Below, one piece after another: positions 33,386 through 44,603 of a DNA stretch of 64,000 nt; position 1 is the stretch's first letter, and each line of letters starts with the position of its first letter. This DNA comes from Ctena decussata (Eukaryota; Mollusca; Bivalvia; Lucinida; Lucinidae). A program made the position numbers and the translations under genes. Under the pieces are notes generated by a model. It was not told where the DNA came from. It ran no database searches and saw only the letters and a program-made list of their open reading frames with translations. Location of the stretch: assembly GCA_963989385.1 (NCBI GenBank), contig OZ022498.1, forward strand, positions 3,293,501-3,357,500. The letters run 5' to 3'.

Positions 33386-33807
33386 GGGCGCGTTTACACT
33401 ACCAAAGTTTCTATGACAAAATAGGTTTGTCACAGAAATATTTGCTCGTGTAAATGCCAAAATATGACAATGTTTCTTTGACAAATATATATGGTAAAGT
33501 TACTTTGATAAATTAAATTTGTCCGTGTAAACGGAGAACTTTGCTAAAGATTATGTAACAAAGAACATTGCTACAAGCGTGGAAAATGTGACAAAGATTT
33601 TGTTTCATCGCTGCAGGTAACTTTGACGAATAATATTTAGTCGTGTGAACACTGCAGCAAATATTTCATTGCCAAAGTTTATGTGACAAAGATTCTAGGG
33701 CACAGTTTCTTTAACAAATAATTTGCTCCGTGTAAACGCAAAATGTTTGTCATACTTTCTTTGTTAAAGTTTCTGTGAATAGAAACTTTGCTCGTGTAAA
33801 CGCGTCC
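33386..33807. mobile_element. PIF/Harbinger-type MITE
   Basis: The ends GGGCGCGTTTACAC and GTGTAAACGCGTCC are 13/14 inverted repeats, flanked by TTA at 33383-33385 and 33808-33810, the hallmark duplication of Harbinger elements. The interior is a set of degenerate repeats of the end motif (gtgtaaac, tttgacaaa, aaagtttctgtga). Confidence 0.82.
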
Positions 33808-34099
33808 TTACCCAATAATTTTGGCCTTTTCTGTCAGATTTTTTTCCTTCTTTTTATTTTTTTTGAGTGTAATTTTAATACTTTTATATTTCGACCTAGG
33901 CTACTATTAAACGGAGTTGAAACTGTCAGTGTGAGATGACAAACAGTGTTGATCCTGACCAGGCTGCTTTTAAGGACTATAAAGTATAATCCAAAGCTGC
34001 CTTATTTGCAAATGCATTTCAGTAGCAGGACTTTCTGGCACCTAAAAAAAATCCAACTTATCAATCCAACTCACATGATCTGCATTTGAGCACAGCAGA

Positions 34100-34295
34100 G
34101 GAGTCCCGACAGGTTCAGTACTAGCCTGCTGATTTAGCGATCCCGGGTTTGAAGCCTGCTGGAAGCCAAAATCTTTCCAATCGTAAACGAGGTTACATAG
34201 CATTCAGCATTTCATTACCATTCTCCCCTATTCCTGATATGACGTAAAAACTGTTAAAAAGGGCGTAAATCGCAAGTCACGCATACATGCTTCGT
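34100..34295 (+). mobile_element. tRNA-derived SINE, diverged
   Basis: Contains actagcctgctgatttagcg atcccgggtttgaagcc (B-box region), taaacgaggtta and the family tail ctgttaaaaagggcgtaaat cgcaagtcac. Confidence 0.7.
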
Positions 34296-34928
34296 GTGCA
34301 ACAAACATATTTTTAAAGGATATTTCTTGCATCCCTATCTGTGGAATCAACTGAACCTACTAATATATTCAAATATGGGGTCAAAGAGACAGGACAATAT
34401 GCGTCAACTATAGTTTCTGGGTGGCAGACGCTTCCTATTGAACCGCTGTCCTATATATGTTGTGTTGTTGCCAGTTCCTGAATTCCAAACGCGTTTGCTA
34501 CTGTTACGCAAAAGGTTTTACACACGGTTGACACGGGTGTAGAGCCTTATGCGTGGCCAGGACGGCGGAGGGTGACTTCCGGTTAAAGGGTATTCGACCA
34601 CATTTAACATGTATTACATTAACAAGGAAACTCTAACAACGTTAGAATTTTTGAAGTTTATATATATAGTAATGTAAATTCTATATACAGACAGTACAAT
34701 TCAGAAGTATCACAATTACAATAATATACAACACATATCAGTTCATGTCGCTGGCCCAAGTAAGATGTTTGTTTCAAATCTGTAATCGATTTGCGTACGA
34801 TACGCGAATAGATTACCGTCTGACGTCATCACCGTACTCGGCTCAGCGCCATGAACTAAAGGAAAATACAAAGAACAAAAACGTTAATTGAGCTCATAAA
34901 AAACAAGGCCTTATGCTGGTTAAATTCA

Positions 34929-35060
34929 ACTGGTCGCTTCCTGGATCCCACCATGGGCCAGTCCATATATTATGAGGAACACCAACTTATATCATATCGC
35001 GCACGCTTATATACTGGTCGCTTCCTGGATCGTACCAGGGACCAGTCTATATACAATAAG
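34929..35060 (+). repeat. Two 84 bp-spaced repeats
   Basis: Actggtcgcttcctggatc occurs at 34929 and 35013, each followed by accaggg/ccatggg and ccagtc(c/t)atata. Confidence 0.8.
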
Positions 35061-35200
35061 ACACACTTTAGTGGACGGACTAAGTCCCACTTTCACCTCC
35101 GCAGTAATCACATCGACTTCGCCTATATTTTGTGCTGTCCGCCTCGGCTAGGAAACATGCACAAGCGGCGTTGTAACTGCCTCTACCCGGGTTGGTGTTA

Positions 35201-35229
35201 ACCTGGAGATGTATATTGAATCTCCAGGT
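35201..35229. repeat. Perfect 10 bp hairpin
   Basis: Acctggagat, 9-base loop, atctccaggt. Confidence 0.85.
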
Positions 35230-35699
35230 GAGACGTGGCTCTAAGCCGTAACAGCTGACTGCCGGACTTGATGTGCCCCTCAGGTCTTAACAATGAACAT
35301 AGGCACACGACAATATAACATCCTTCGTCTTAGAATTAAAAAGCCACGTCTAATTTTTCAATAATAGATACAAGTAAAAATACTATGCGTCTCACATTAA
35401 AATCATGCGACTCGAATTTAAGTGTGCAGGTATTCACCTTAAAATCATGCAAAACACTGTCCAGTGAAAACTGCCACGTGAGGTATTCAGCAATAACCCA
35501 TGCATGACGTAGCCACACTTTCCGTAAATGTTTTATTACCACAGTTACCCTAAAAACTGTTGCCCTACTGATTGAAAGGATTAAAATAATTTCGACGACA
35601 TAGTCGACGATGTGATTCATTTCGTAACAGCTACTATCCTGTGTATGACTAGCTCTTGTAGCGTTTGCGTAGGATACTGGGGCCAGCAAATTTTGGGTA

Positions 35700-36690
35700 C
35701 GTCATTCATTTTCCTGAGGAAAGTTGTGTTGGGGGTTGGATGTAGGTAATGCCGTTGTGCCAATTCTATTCTGTTGTTGTGTATACGGCCGCTGATCTGC
35801 CCTCTTATACTGAGGTCGCTCTCCTTCCTCCGTATTTCGAGGGCATACTTTAATTAATAAAAGGGTTTTTATCTGAATACTTGGAGGAAAAGTCTGTCTC
35901 ATATTTTTATAACCAAGTCTTGTTGTGTTATCCCATCTAGACTGTGAAATATCTTCTTGCTGCTTTGTTTCTTTTTGCCACATGTCCACTAGTTTTTCTT
36001 TCATTTTGCCAGAGAACTTTTCCGAAAAGACCAAAAGCATTTTTTCATCGTTATTTCTATAATTCTCCTCATGACTTTTAGCTCTTAGAGTCAGCAAGTT
36101 TCTTTCAGTTCTGTAGTTGTCAAGAACTTGCCTCTCTCTTCGTCTAGTTTAATCGTCTGGTTCATATTTATTGCAAACATTTGAAGTTCTTTGGGTAAAA
36201 TAATGGTTGTTTTATTTCGCCATTCTTCATATACCTTGGCGGTATTTTCATTTAATTTTTATCCAAAATTGGTTTCGCCGGGCAAACAGTTTCTTAATCC
36301 AAACGGTGATTATTGTCTCTTTGATCTAAGCAGCTTCTCCAACAATTCTTGGCTTACTTGTTACATTAATAAATTCTTTAATATTTTCACAGAGCTCCTG
36401 CATGTTTATCTGGCATAAATGCATTGTCTCATTGAGGTTTGTCAAACTAAATTGCGTTTGATTGTCCGGCAGTTTACGCAGAAAATCTAGAAATCTACTC
36501 ACGTTGTCAAGATATACTGCTTAATTTCTCAAGAGTTTGTTCAAATTTCCCCAGTACTGTCGCCAAGTTCGCCTGGTTCTCACTGGCGCCTGTAAATGTG
36601 TTTTCGACACCGTGTCTCAAAGCTGGTTTGTTGTGGATCTTGAAGTCCTGGTGGCCGGCATTTCCTCACGATTTTGCATAAAAAGAAGTT
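35700..36690 (-). pseudogene. Gag-like retroelement remnant, unclassified
   Basis: Minus strand. The best frame is 36097-35702 (132 residues): charged, rich in Lys, Glu and Gln, with MLLVFSEKFSGKMKEKL, then VDMWQKETKQQEDISQSRW, and a Q/N/P-rich C-terminus. Upstream, two other frames hold continuing helical segments (FEQTLEKLSSIS; MQELCENIKEFINVTS), joined by frameshifts, up to an ATG-rich start near 36680. Overall this resembles a coiled-coil nucleocapsid-like ORF1 of an LTR or DIRS-type element. I cannot name the family, and no RT follows. A host gene with introns is a less likely alternative. Confidence 0.4.
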
Positions 36691-37037
36691 GAAAACGGTC
36701 AGTCCACAACAAAGGAAATGTAGAAGTGGAACAAGAAGTGGAATAGCCAGATATTACGTTGTTTAATTCCAACGCGTTTCACTGCTTCGATAGATCGTTA
36801 AGAAATAAATCGATGGCAGTTACCATCCTACTAACTTTGAATGGATTGGGCCTACGGTTGATAAAGATTCACTTTGTATTTACGATGATTTTTCTCTTGA
36901 ATAACTTACACTGAAAAAATATTCACATATTGAAATCAGACCAGTGGTATGACTGAGTCCTAATAAAATGCGGTGTATTTCAATACAGAACAGTGCCTTG
37001 GAATAGTGTTTGGCATCATCGCAAAACTATAATATAT

Positions 37038-37291
37038 GAGCCGCGACACGAGAAAACCAACAATGTGGTTGTGCGCCCAGCACAGACTCTGATCAGCCTG
37101 GGCATCCGCCCAGTCTGATCAGAGTCTTCGCTGTCCGCATGGAGGTAGCTTTGATCCTTAGCTACCCTTTAAGCGCTTAGCGAAAAGTCTGAGCGGGCTA
37201 GCGGATGCCCAGTCTGATCGAAGTCTGCGCTGGGCGCACAACCACATTGTTGGCGCACAACCACATTGTTGGTTTTCTCGTGTCGCGGCTC
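37038..37291. mobile_element. GAGCCGCGACACGAG foldback MITE, copy 1
   Basis: The ends gagccgcgacacgagaaaac and its complement pair, with inner arms holding tgatcagactgggc-type motifs. Flanked by ATAT at 37034-37037 and 37292-37295. Near the right end the segment ttggcgcacaaccacattg is duplicated. Confidence 0.9.
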
Positions 37292-37370
37292 ATATTGCTT
37301 TTAGTAGATGCATAGCGCTTTTCCTTAGTATGCCCTTAAACAAAGCTATGAAGCCACTTGCAAAACTTTT

Positions 37371-37533
37371 CAAACGCCCCTCGTATCCTTTCCACAGCCA
37401 TAGCGTATTTTTTCGCAATTGTTGACAATGATTTTTTGACCGACACTCACGACCTATATATTCAAGCATTCTATTAATGTTGATTTCTCTATATTTGCCT
37501 GTATCATGGCCTTGCATGATCTTAGTGTCAGTC
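37371..37533 (-). repeat. 163 bp direct repeat, left copy
   Basis: Caaacgcccctcgtatcctt to ccttgcatgatcttagtgtc agtc. Identical to 38137-38299 apart from one base. The minus frame reads MQGHDTGKYREININRMLEY with no known domain. Confidence 0.9.
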
Positions 37534-38136
37534 TGTTCAAATGGGGGTATACTGGGTTTTTGATTGCCAGAAATGACTGTTTTCAAAGTAGACCACCAAT
37601 CACGTGAAGATAATGATTCAGACTTAGTTTATTAGTAATTACATCTTTAATGTGTTGTTTAGATTCTCGAATCTGGGTTCTGACTGTATTTCTAAGTTAT
37701 CTAAATTTTCGCCGGTGTTGAATAAGATTTGTGCGTCTGGCCTTCCTATATGCTCTTTTACGTTTTCTAATAAGAAGTTTTATAGATGTTGTAATCCAGT
37801 CGGGTTCACTAGGGCGCATCCTTGTTGTTCTATTTGGTTTACATTCCTTAGCAATTTTCTGTATATTTTAGAGATGTTTGAGGTATGTATGTTTATGTCG
37901 GGGTCGCTTCCTAGTCAGTTGATACAGCCCTTTGTCTTAATAGATCGTAATTCCCTTTTTCGTATGACCAGGTTTGTCTGAGGTAGGTTTTACTTTTTAC
38001 TTTGGAAAAGTTAAGAATACCGAAGACCGGACAGTGATAACGGACATCTTGATGTAGGAAAGGATCACCGACCCCACTAATTATTAAATGGTTTTCATTA
38101 TTAGTTAGTATGAGGTCTAATAGAGATCACAGTATC
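37534..38136 (-). mobile_element. Internal LINE fragment, near-identical to part of LINE B
   Basis: About 600 bp matching 47765-48360 at very high identity, covering the linker between endonuclease and RT (LISGNQKP-type end; HCPVFG, KLLIRKRKRAYRKARR motifs on the minus strand, in several frames). It has neither the LINE 5' end nor 3' end, and is bracketed by the 163 bp direct repeats. Confidence 0.85.
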
Positions 38137-38299
38137 CAAACGCCCCTCGTATCCTTTCCACAGCCATAGCGTATTTTTTCGCAATTGCTGACAATGATTT
38201 TTTGACCGACACTCACGACCTATATATTCAAGCATTCTATTAATGTTGATTTCTCTATATTTGCCTGTATCATGGCCTTGCATGATCTTAGTGTCAGTC
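38137..38299 (-). repeat. 163 bp direct repeat, right copy
   Basis: Second copy of 37371-37533, joined directly to the LINE fragment at cagtatc/caaacgcccc. Confidence 0.9.
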
Positions 38300-38639
38300 C
38301 TGTAACCACAACTTTGGAGGATACTAAAGCTTTCAAATGCCGAAAAAAAATGAAAAATGAACTTCTAAAAATCGACTTTGACCTTGTTCAAAGGCCCTAC
38401 TGAGCTTACCATACCAGCAAGGCCAAAACCAAATAATATGATAAACGCACAATAAAAAAGCAAATACGAAGAAAAAAATCTGTAAGGAAATAGAAAAACC
38501 AAAGGATCAATGGTCCTGTAGCTCACCTGAAACCGTACTGTCAACAAACACAATTTGTCACGTTTTTAATTTGTTATTAAATTTAAACCACTGCATATTT
38601 TAATTTTACTAGAAAAGAGCCCGCGCAAGCGCGGAAATA

Positions 38640-38993
38640 TTTCATGATGGTCAAGTTTATATAAAAAAGCGAGTTTTAATTTTTCAATGTAAATGGCCTT
38701 AGGCCCAGGTGAAGATATGACCTTTACCATGAATACTCACTAAAGCTTCATTTACCTAATTAGTTGTCTGCATCTACAAACTTTCAGGTAGCAGACTGCA
38801 TTGTTTCTAAAAAGAAATCAACTTTTTTCCCTTTTTCCTATAGAAAAACCTAAGTGACTCAAAAGTTGACCTTGTCGTAAAACAGATCAAGGTCATCCCA
38901 GGGTCATCATTATATAAATTTTGTTGAGCTTTTGAGTCCTTGATGCGACATGCTAAGTTCCAAGATCATAGGATTTGTGGTTCTGGGGGAGAA
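38640..38993 (+). repeat. GACCTTG-family dispersed repeat, left part
   Basis: Contains gttgaccttgtcgtaaaaca, gatcaaggtcatcccagggt catcat and gatgcgacatgctaagttcc aag. Related copies are at 41100-41750 and 43330-43897. Ends with the 17 bp target sequence gtggttctgggggagaa (38977-38993). Confidence 0.7.
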
Positions 38994-38996
38994 TTG

Positions 38997-39036
<40 letters not shown>

Positions 39037-39501
39037 AGTTTAATTAGATCCCTACTTAAATTACACGTGCTGTTAGTCGAGCCTATTTCTTGAATTGCCA
39101 TTCACTATTGCTATTTATTGTACAGGAGATGATTGTATAAGTGGTTATCGCTTGTTATCAGATCCTGTTTTCCAGTATATTTATTGTATGTGCTATGTGT
39201 GTAAATGAGTTGAAATAAATATTGTTTAAACCAATTGGTTGATTTGATGCTTAACGTCCACGGTAAACAGCTAAGGTCATGTCGGGACGGTCAGTTAACC
39301 TAACCACACTATTCCTGGGCAGGCTTAGACTTCCTAAGCGGTTAACCAGTACTAAGTGCACATACTTTCGCCAGTACCTGACAACTGCCCTTCTTGAATC
39401 AGCGGAAGGAGAAACGAAAGTATGTGGCCAGACCGGGTTTCGAACCCAGGACCTCTGACTTATGAGGCAGGTGCCCTACCGATTGCGCTACGCGGCCCGG
39501 C
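38994..39501. mobile_element. Composite insertion: LINE 3' end (+) joined to tRNA-Met-derived SINE (-)
   Basis: 508 bp flanked by perfect 17 bp repeats gtggttctgggggagaa (38977-38993 and 39502-39518). The left part is a (TC)n tract and a LINE 3' UTR ending gaaataaatattgtttaaac ca, as in LINE A and C. The right part, 39236-39501, is on the minus strand a SINE: gggccgcgtagcgcaatcgg tagggc (A box), ctgcctcataagtcag (CAT anticodon position, Met-like), tgggttcgaaaccc (B box), body, and tail gtggacgttaagcatcaaat. A second SINE copy without the LINE part is at 50352-50616. Confidence 0.85.
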
Positions 39502-39518
39502 GTGGTTCTGGGGGAGAA

Positions 39519-39745
39519 GATTTTTTAAATTTTTTACCATAATCTAGATGTTTGCCATCTTGGTTATGTGACCTGTCCTGGGTATTTTTGTTCTGGAAAA
39601 ATTGGGTCCTGGAACGTTTTGGGGGAAAATATTCAAGCCCTCTGAAGACTAAAGGCTTATTTAGCTTCGTTGAATCTTGAAATTGATTTGTCTGCTTCGC
39701 TGGAAAAAATGCCCTTTCTTACCTGGCGCATGTGTGTTAACCTTA
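39519..39745 (+). repeat. GACCTTG-family repeat, right part
   Basis: Resumes after the composite insertion with gattttttaaattttttacc ataat and atcttggttatgtgacc, matching 41240-41310 and 43800-43850. Confidence 0.65.
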
Positions 39746-39769
39746 GACATTTTTAATTTTTGTCTTTTC

Positions 39770-39988
39770 GAAAGTTCAGTTCAGTTTGAATTCTCCTAAC
39801 GACGTTCCCCAAGTGGCTCAGCGGTACGTAACCATAGCCGCACACACTTGGCGCCGTGTGTCCGTCCAACTTTTCGAAAGTAGTAGTAGTATTTCAATTC
39901 TCATATCGACGTTGCCCCCGCACCTCAGCGGAACGGATCCATAGCCGCAGTAACGGGGCGCCGAGCGTCCGTCCATACTTTTCGAAAG
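39770..39988 (+). repeat. Two-unit tandem repeat of about 108 bp
   Basis: Cgacgtt(c/g)ccc, ctcagcgg, accatagccgca/atccatagccgcag, ggcgcc and gtccgtcca...cttttcgaaag occur once in each unit, diverged. Confidence 0.7.
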
Positions 39989-40289
39989 ACCATGTGCGTT
40001 GAGCTTTATTCTTCAATGGGCGAGTTTGATTGGCTACTCGTATTGACTATCGTTCTGGAAGAAAATGGGTCGTTTCGAGCCAGGGCCGTCGGGACTATGA
40101 CCATTTAGTTCTTCATCCGTTTAGACATATGAGCAAAAATACAAAAATAAATCGTTATTTATGGGGAATGACGTACGTTCATGGGTCGGATTTTTGCATT
40201 AGAACCTGCTAAATTTGGACTTGCTAAGCAGCGCGCCGATATAAGGACGCAGAACCGAAACGACCGGATTAATTTAAAACGTGTATTCG

Positions 40290-40757
40290 GGTCCTACTAA
40301 TGACAGAAAAGGACTTTTGCCACCGAAAAGGACCGAAAAGAACTTTCGGGCACCGAAAAGGACTTTTTAGAATGCCAGTTTATGCTATAAAAACGTTTGA
40401 AATATATATAGGGTAAAAAAAAACATTTTCTCAACATAATTTTCAAGAACATTAAGTGAAAAAATGTCCTTTTCGGTGCCCGAAATTCGGCATTTGCGAT
40501 GTCCTTTTCAGTATATGGCGTCTCTTCACACTGACCAGAAGTGGAGTCCTTTTCGGTGCTGTAATTTTTTTGTAAAATTTTAGGATGAAGATACTACAAT
40601 TCACAAACTTATTATTCAAGCGCTGATTACTATCATGATGATATTAAAATTTCTAAAACATATGTTTTATATGACATTTAACGGCAAATAAAAGTCCTTT
40701 TCGGTGCCCGAAAGTTCTTTTCGGTGGGGTAAGTCCTTTTCTGTCTTTAGTAGGACC
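40290..40757. mobile_element. Long-TIR foldback element, possibly MULE-type MITE
   Basis: Arms of about 70 bp: ggtcctactaatgacagaaa aggac... pair with ...ctgtctttagtaggacc. Flanked by cgtgtattcg at 40280-40289 and 40759-40768 (one extra G on the right). A 9-11 bp duplication with long TIRs suggests Mutator-like. The motif gtccttttcggtgc occurs three more times in the middle. Confidence 0.75.
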
Positions 40758-41099
40758 GCGTGTATTCGAGTACACGATAATTTCACTCGAACGCACCCAT
40801 TGTTGACAAAAAAAAATCGACCAATAGTCGAAGTTTCTAGAAAAATACTTGGGAGAATTTAAAATGAAAGACGAATTTAACTCCCAAATTCTTTAAATCT
40901 ACGTGAAACTAAAACACACGCTAACCGAAATTATCAATGATAGCAATATGCGAAAGAACCAGTATAGAAATTACGCTTGAAAATGCCACCAATTTTGCAG
41001 TTTATGCGTTACTTCGTTTATTTAGTAGTATAGATAGTTTCCAATTATTATATCTAGGCTTAAAGCGTTTTCGTGAAATCGACTGTGTAAGTATTTACG

Positions 41100-41750
41100 C
41101 ATATCAAAGCATTAGGAACCAAAGTTGACCTTGCCATAAGTTGGTCAAGGTCAACGAAGGGTCATCATTTGAAAAACTATTGTGTGCCTTGAGTTCACAA
41201 TGCTACAAACAAAGTTTAAAGGTCATTGGCTTTTCGGTTCTGAGGAAGAAGATTTTTAAAGGATGTTTTACCATATATGGGCGTGACTGCCATCTTGGCT
41301 ATGTGACCAAGACTTTTTGAACAAACTTTCAGTCCCCCAACTAAGGGAGGCTAAATATGAAATATGGTTTCAATCAGCTCAGCGGCTTCAGAGGAGAAGC
41401 TGTTTGAAAATGTGCATGGGCAACAGGATCTCCGTCACCTTGAAAAAGGTTAAAGCACAACCTTCACTTTAGCAACATAGTGACTTATCTGCTCACTAAT
41501 TGCACCAAATATTAAATATACCTTCTGAGAAATCCATTTTATGCATTTTTCCATACAAAAGCATAACGCAACAAAATTGACCTTGCCCTAAATATGTCGA
41601 TGTCAATTTATGGTCATCATTTGAACATCCTTTATAGGACCTGAGTCGCCGATGCGACACACAAAGTTTCAAGGTCATTGGCCTTTCGGTTCAGGAGAAG
41701 AAGCGTTTTAAAGAGTTTTCCCATATACACTGAAAGGATTTAAAAACTTC
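41100..41750 (+). repeat. GACCTTG-family repeat
   Basis: Two successive units (ttgaccttgccataagttgg tcaaggtcaa at 41126; ttgaccttgccctaaatatg at 41577), each followed by a cat(t)ggc(c)tttcggttc block about 110 bp later. Confidence 0.7.
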
Positions 41751-41876
41751 CACTATTTATTGCTGGCTGCTGATCTGTTCACTCATGACAGTGTTTAATA
41801 TTTAACGACAAAATGCTTAAAACTTATCCAATTTAACGATGATGCAATTTATTTGTATCAAATGACGTCAGTAATA

Positions 41877-42689
41877 CTGGCGGGCGACCAGTGGTAGCCG
41901 TTTTTTGGTTACTCTTTTTATCTTGTAACGGACATATAGTGATTAGTGATTCTATATTTTGGTTTAATAAACTAGGGGTAACTGTCGTTATAATACTGAT
42001 TTAATTTTTGAAATAGACTATAACTTGTGCCTGTGACAGATCCTCAAACTAGGTCACCGAAACGCATTGAAAAACGAGGGTGGCGTACCAGTGATGGCCG
42101 TCACAAATGCCATGCGTTGAATAATGCATTTTTCAAAACCTTGTTGTGGATATAAACTTTGATGATACGTCATTGTAAGTCTGTGGTCTTTGTCAGAGTT
42201 TAATAGTTTTAGCGCGTTCAGCACAGATAGAATATAAGCAACAATCAGAAACGGACTTTAAAACTCTGACGTAGTCATTTCGTAGGCGCACGCTACACTA
42301 CGTCGAAAACAAACATAAATAATGGTTACACGTGTGCTGTCATTTACAAGAATTTAGATGCTTTTTTGCAGGCTGGTTGCAGGTTATACCGTTTTCGTCA
42401 TAGGTAATCATTTATAAAGAAATTTGTTCATGTTTATTTCTGTTTTTAATTATGTGTGTATCAAGGGTTGTGATCCCCGGCAAGGCAATAATGTTGGTAT
42501 GAGGGTAGCTTTGGGAATTTGTTAACCTTTTGCCTTCCGGGGAGATAATTTAACCAGTTTTTTTCTTGTCGGAGTTCCTTTTGTTTCCTTTTACAAAATG
42601 GCCAAATCTGAGACGGATCAAATACGTAATTGCTGCGCAAAATGCAAACGGCCACCACTGGTACGCGGCCACCACTGGTCGCACGCCAG
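41877..42689. mobile_element. TA-flanked TIR element
   Basis: The ends CTGGCGGGCGACCAGTGGT and ACCACTGGTCGCACGCCAG are inverted repeats with one mismatch, flanked by TA at 41875-41876 and 42690-42691. The right end has a second ccaccactggtacgcggcc copy. No transposase. A minus frame at 42461-42715 runs off the end and is not convincing. Confidence 0.75.
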
Positions 42690-42691
42690 TA

Positions 42692-43329
42692 GAGCCTTGC
42701 ATCACTGAAATGCAAAAGGCGATGACGGCGTTCTCTTATGCAACACTCTTTTTGACCATTTCCTACTGTCTTGATATTGTGACGTCATCCACATTAATTT
42801 GCGAGAATTAATGCGGATAATGCTACCGCGCAAAGCCTATGATGGAGACGGCGTCGACATAAGTTAACGTCATTATCTCTGGGTTTTAATCTCGGTTAGG
42901 TACTTTCCTGACGGTCTTTTGGGCTTCCTGTATTCCGTGCACGTCGTCTGAGATTTTAATTGCCGTAATTAACACATAAAATTGTCTCGCGACGTCATTT
43001 TTTGAAATTTCAGAATTTATCTGGCCCAAAACTCTGCACCTGTTTGCGATATTTAGGCGCGGTAGGCCAAACAAAGCCACATACCGCGTTCAAACTTTTA
43101 AAATTCAATTTGATATTGTAAGAGAAATGTTTCATCAGAAAACTGTATACATGAAGGTGTAACTCCGTATGTAAACGGTACTAAGAACACGCGGAACACG
43201 TGCTTATTCCTGACCGATTCGGTTGAACGATTTCAAATTCGGTATATCGACATAATCAGGTATAAGAGAATATATATGTTGTAAAATTTCGGTGGACGTA
43301 GCTGCATTCATTTTTGAGATATTCAAAAT
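42692..43329. other. No gene recognised
   Basis: Mixed sequence with several CpG sites around 42830-43080, and no long frame. Confidence 0.4.
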
Positions 43330-43897
43330 TAATGGGTGGAAGTTTTTAAATCCTTTCAGTATATAAGCATTACGACCAGCTTGGCTATGTGATCAAGACA
43401 TCTTATAAAACTTTTGCTTCACATGAACTATGGCTTCAATTGGCCCATTGGCTTTAGAAGAGATATTTGAAAATGATGACGAGGGGACAGAACCTCAGTG
43501 ACCTTGAACAAAGGTAAAAAGTAACCTTGGTCTAAAGCAATATAATATCTTCATGTGCTTATTTAGTTAATCATGTATAGCAAATATTACACCTTAGACT
43601 AAAATGGTCTTTGAGAAATCTATTAGGCATTTCCCAAACAAAATCATAACGCACCAAAATTGACCTGGCAATAAATTAGTAAAGGTCAATGGAAGGTTAT
43701 TTGAAAACAAACATAAAAACTTTGAAGGGGTCCAGTCCCTAATGCTATATACAAAGTTTCAAGGTTATTGGCCATTAGGTTCAGGAAAAGAAGGTTTTTC
43801 AATCGTTTTTACCAGATACGGCCATTTTGGTCATGTGACTAAGACCATCTGAGCAAACTTCGTTCCCCTGACCGAAAAAGGCCCCACATGAAATATA
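43330..43897 (+). repeat. GACCTTG-family repeat, cut by LINE B
   Basis: Has cagtgaccttgaacaaaggt, aattgacctggcaataaatt and catgtgactaagaccatctg agcaaac. It breaks at gaaatatagttt, where family members continue gaaatatggtttcaat. Confidence 0.7.
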
Positions 43898-44405
43898 GTT
43901 TGGTATTTATTTCACTTTTTCACAACATACATAGATAATACAACATATAAGTTTTAGGATTAGAACGAAAGCATGTTGCTTATTTATTTCTTCTCCTAAC
44001 GTAAATAAAGTTACATATATGATGGCAGAAAAGTGTTCGTAAATTATCACGAATTATATACGTTTACAATAAACACATGCACATACACACACATGCACAC
44101 ACGCATACACGTTCTTATGGAAAATAATTAGAAATACTGTAGAACGAAAATACATAAGTGAGCATCATCATAATAAAGTGCACCTCATAGTATGTGCGAA
44201 CAAAAATACTCGAATCAGCCGGCGCATCAACATAATCCCAATTTAGTCTTCCATTTTAAATTAAAACCCATAAATTCCAGGGAGTACATGAACGCTCAGA
44301 TAAGGCCGCACATGGATTTACCGCCTAACACTCATGGGATGCTGCTCAAGTGTTTTGAAGACATAAGAATACAAATGAAATTTGATGTTAATTAACATAG
44401 CAATT

Positions 44406-44409
<4 letters not shown>

Positions 44410-44467
<58 letters not shown>
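44410..44467. repeat. (GA)n microsatellite in the LINE B 3' UTR
   Basis: About 28 units. LINE C and the composite at 38994 have TC tracts at the same 3' UTR position, so it is part of the element. Confidence 0.95.
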
Positions 44468-44471
<4 letters not shown>

Positions 44472-44603
44472 ACAGCCAGACAAAGAATCAGAAGGAAGAA
44501 GGAGAGGGCAAGTTTGGGTTTGGTTTGACCAGATGCCAGACATTCTGTATCAATAAAACACGTGCTCGGGTGTTCGGTCACCTGCTCACCTACTGTAGTT
44601 ATT

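Noticed and set aside
35201..35229. Rho-independent terminator
   Set aside because: No T tract follows and the context is eukaryotic.
39420..39501. tRNA-Met gene on the minus strand
   Set aside because: The tRNA-like part is the head of a SINE whose body and tail follow directly, with a second copy at 50352-50616.
41496..41678. Short minus frame in the GACCTTG repeat
   Set aside because: Falls within a dispersed repeat and is not conserved between copies.
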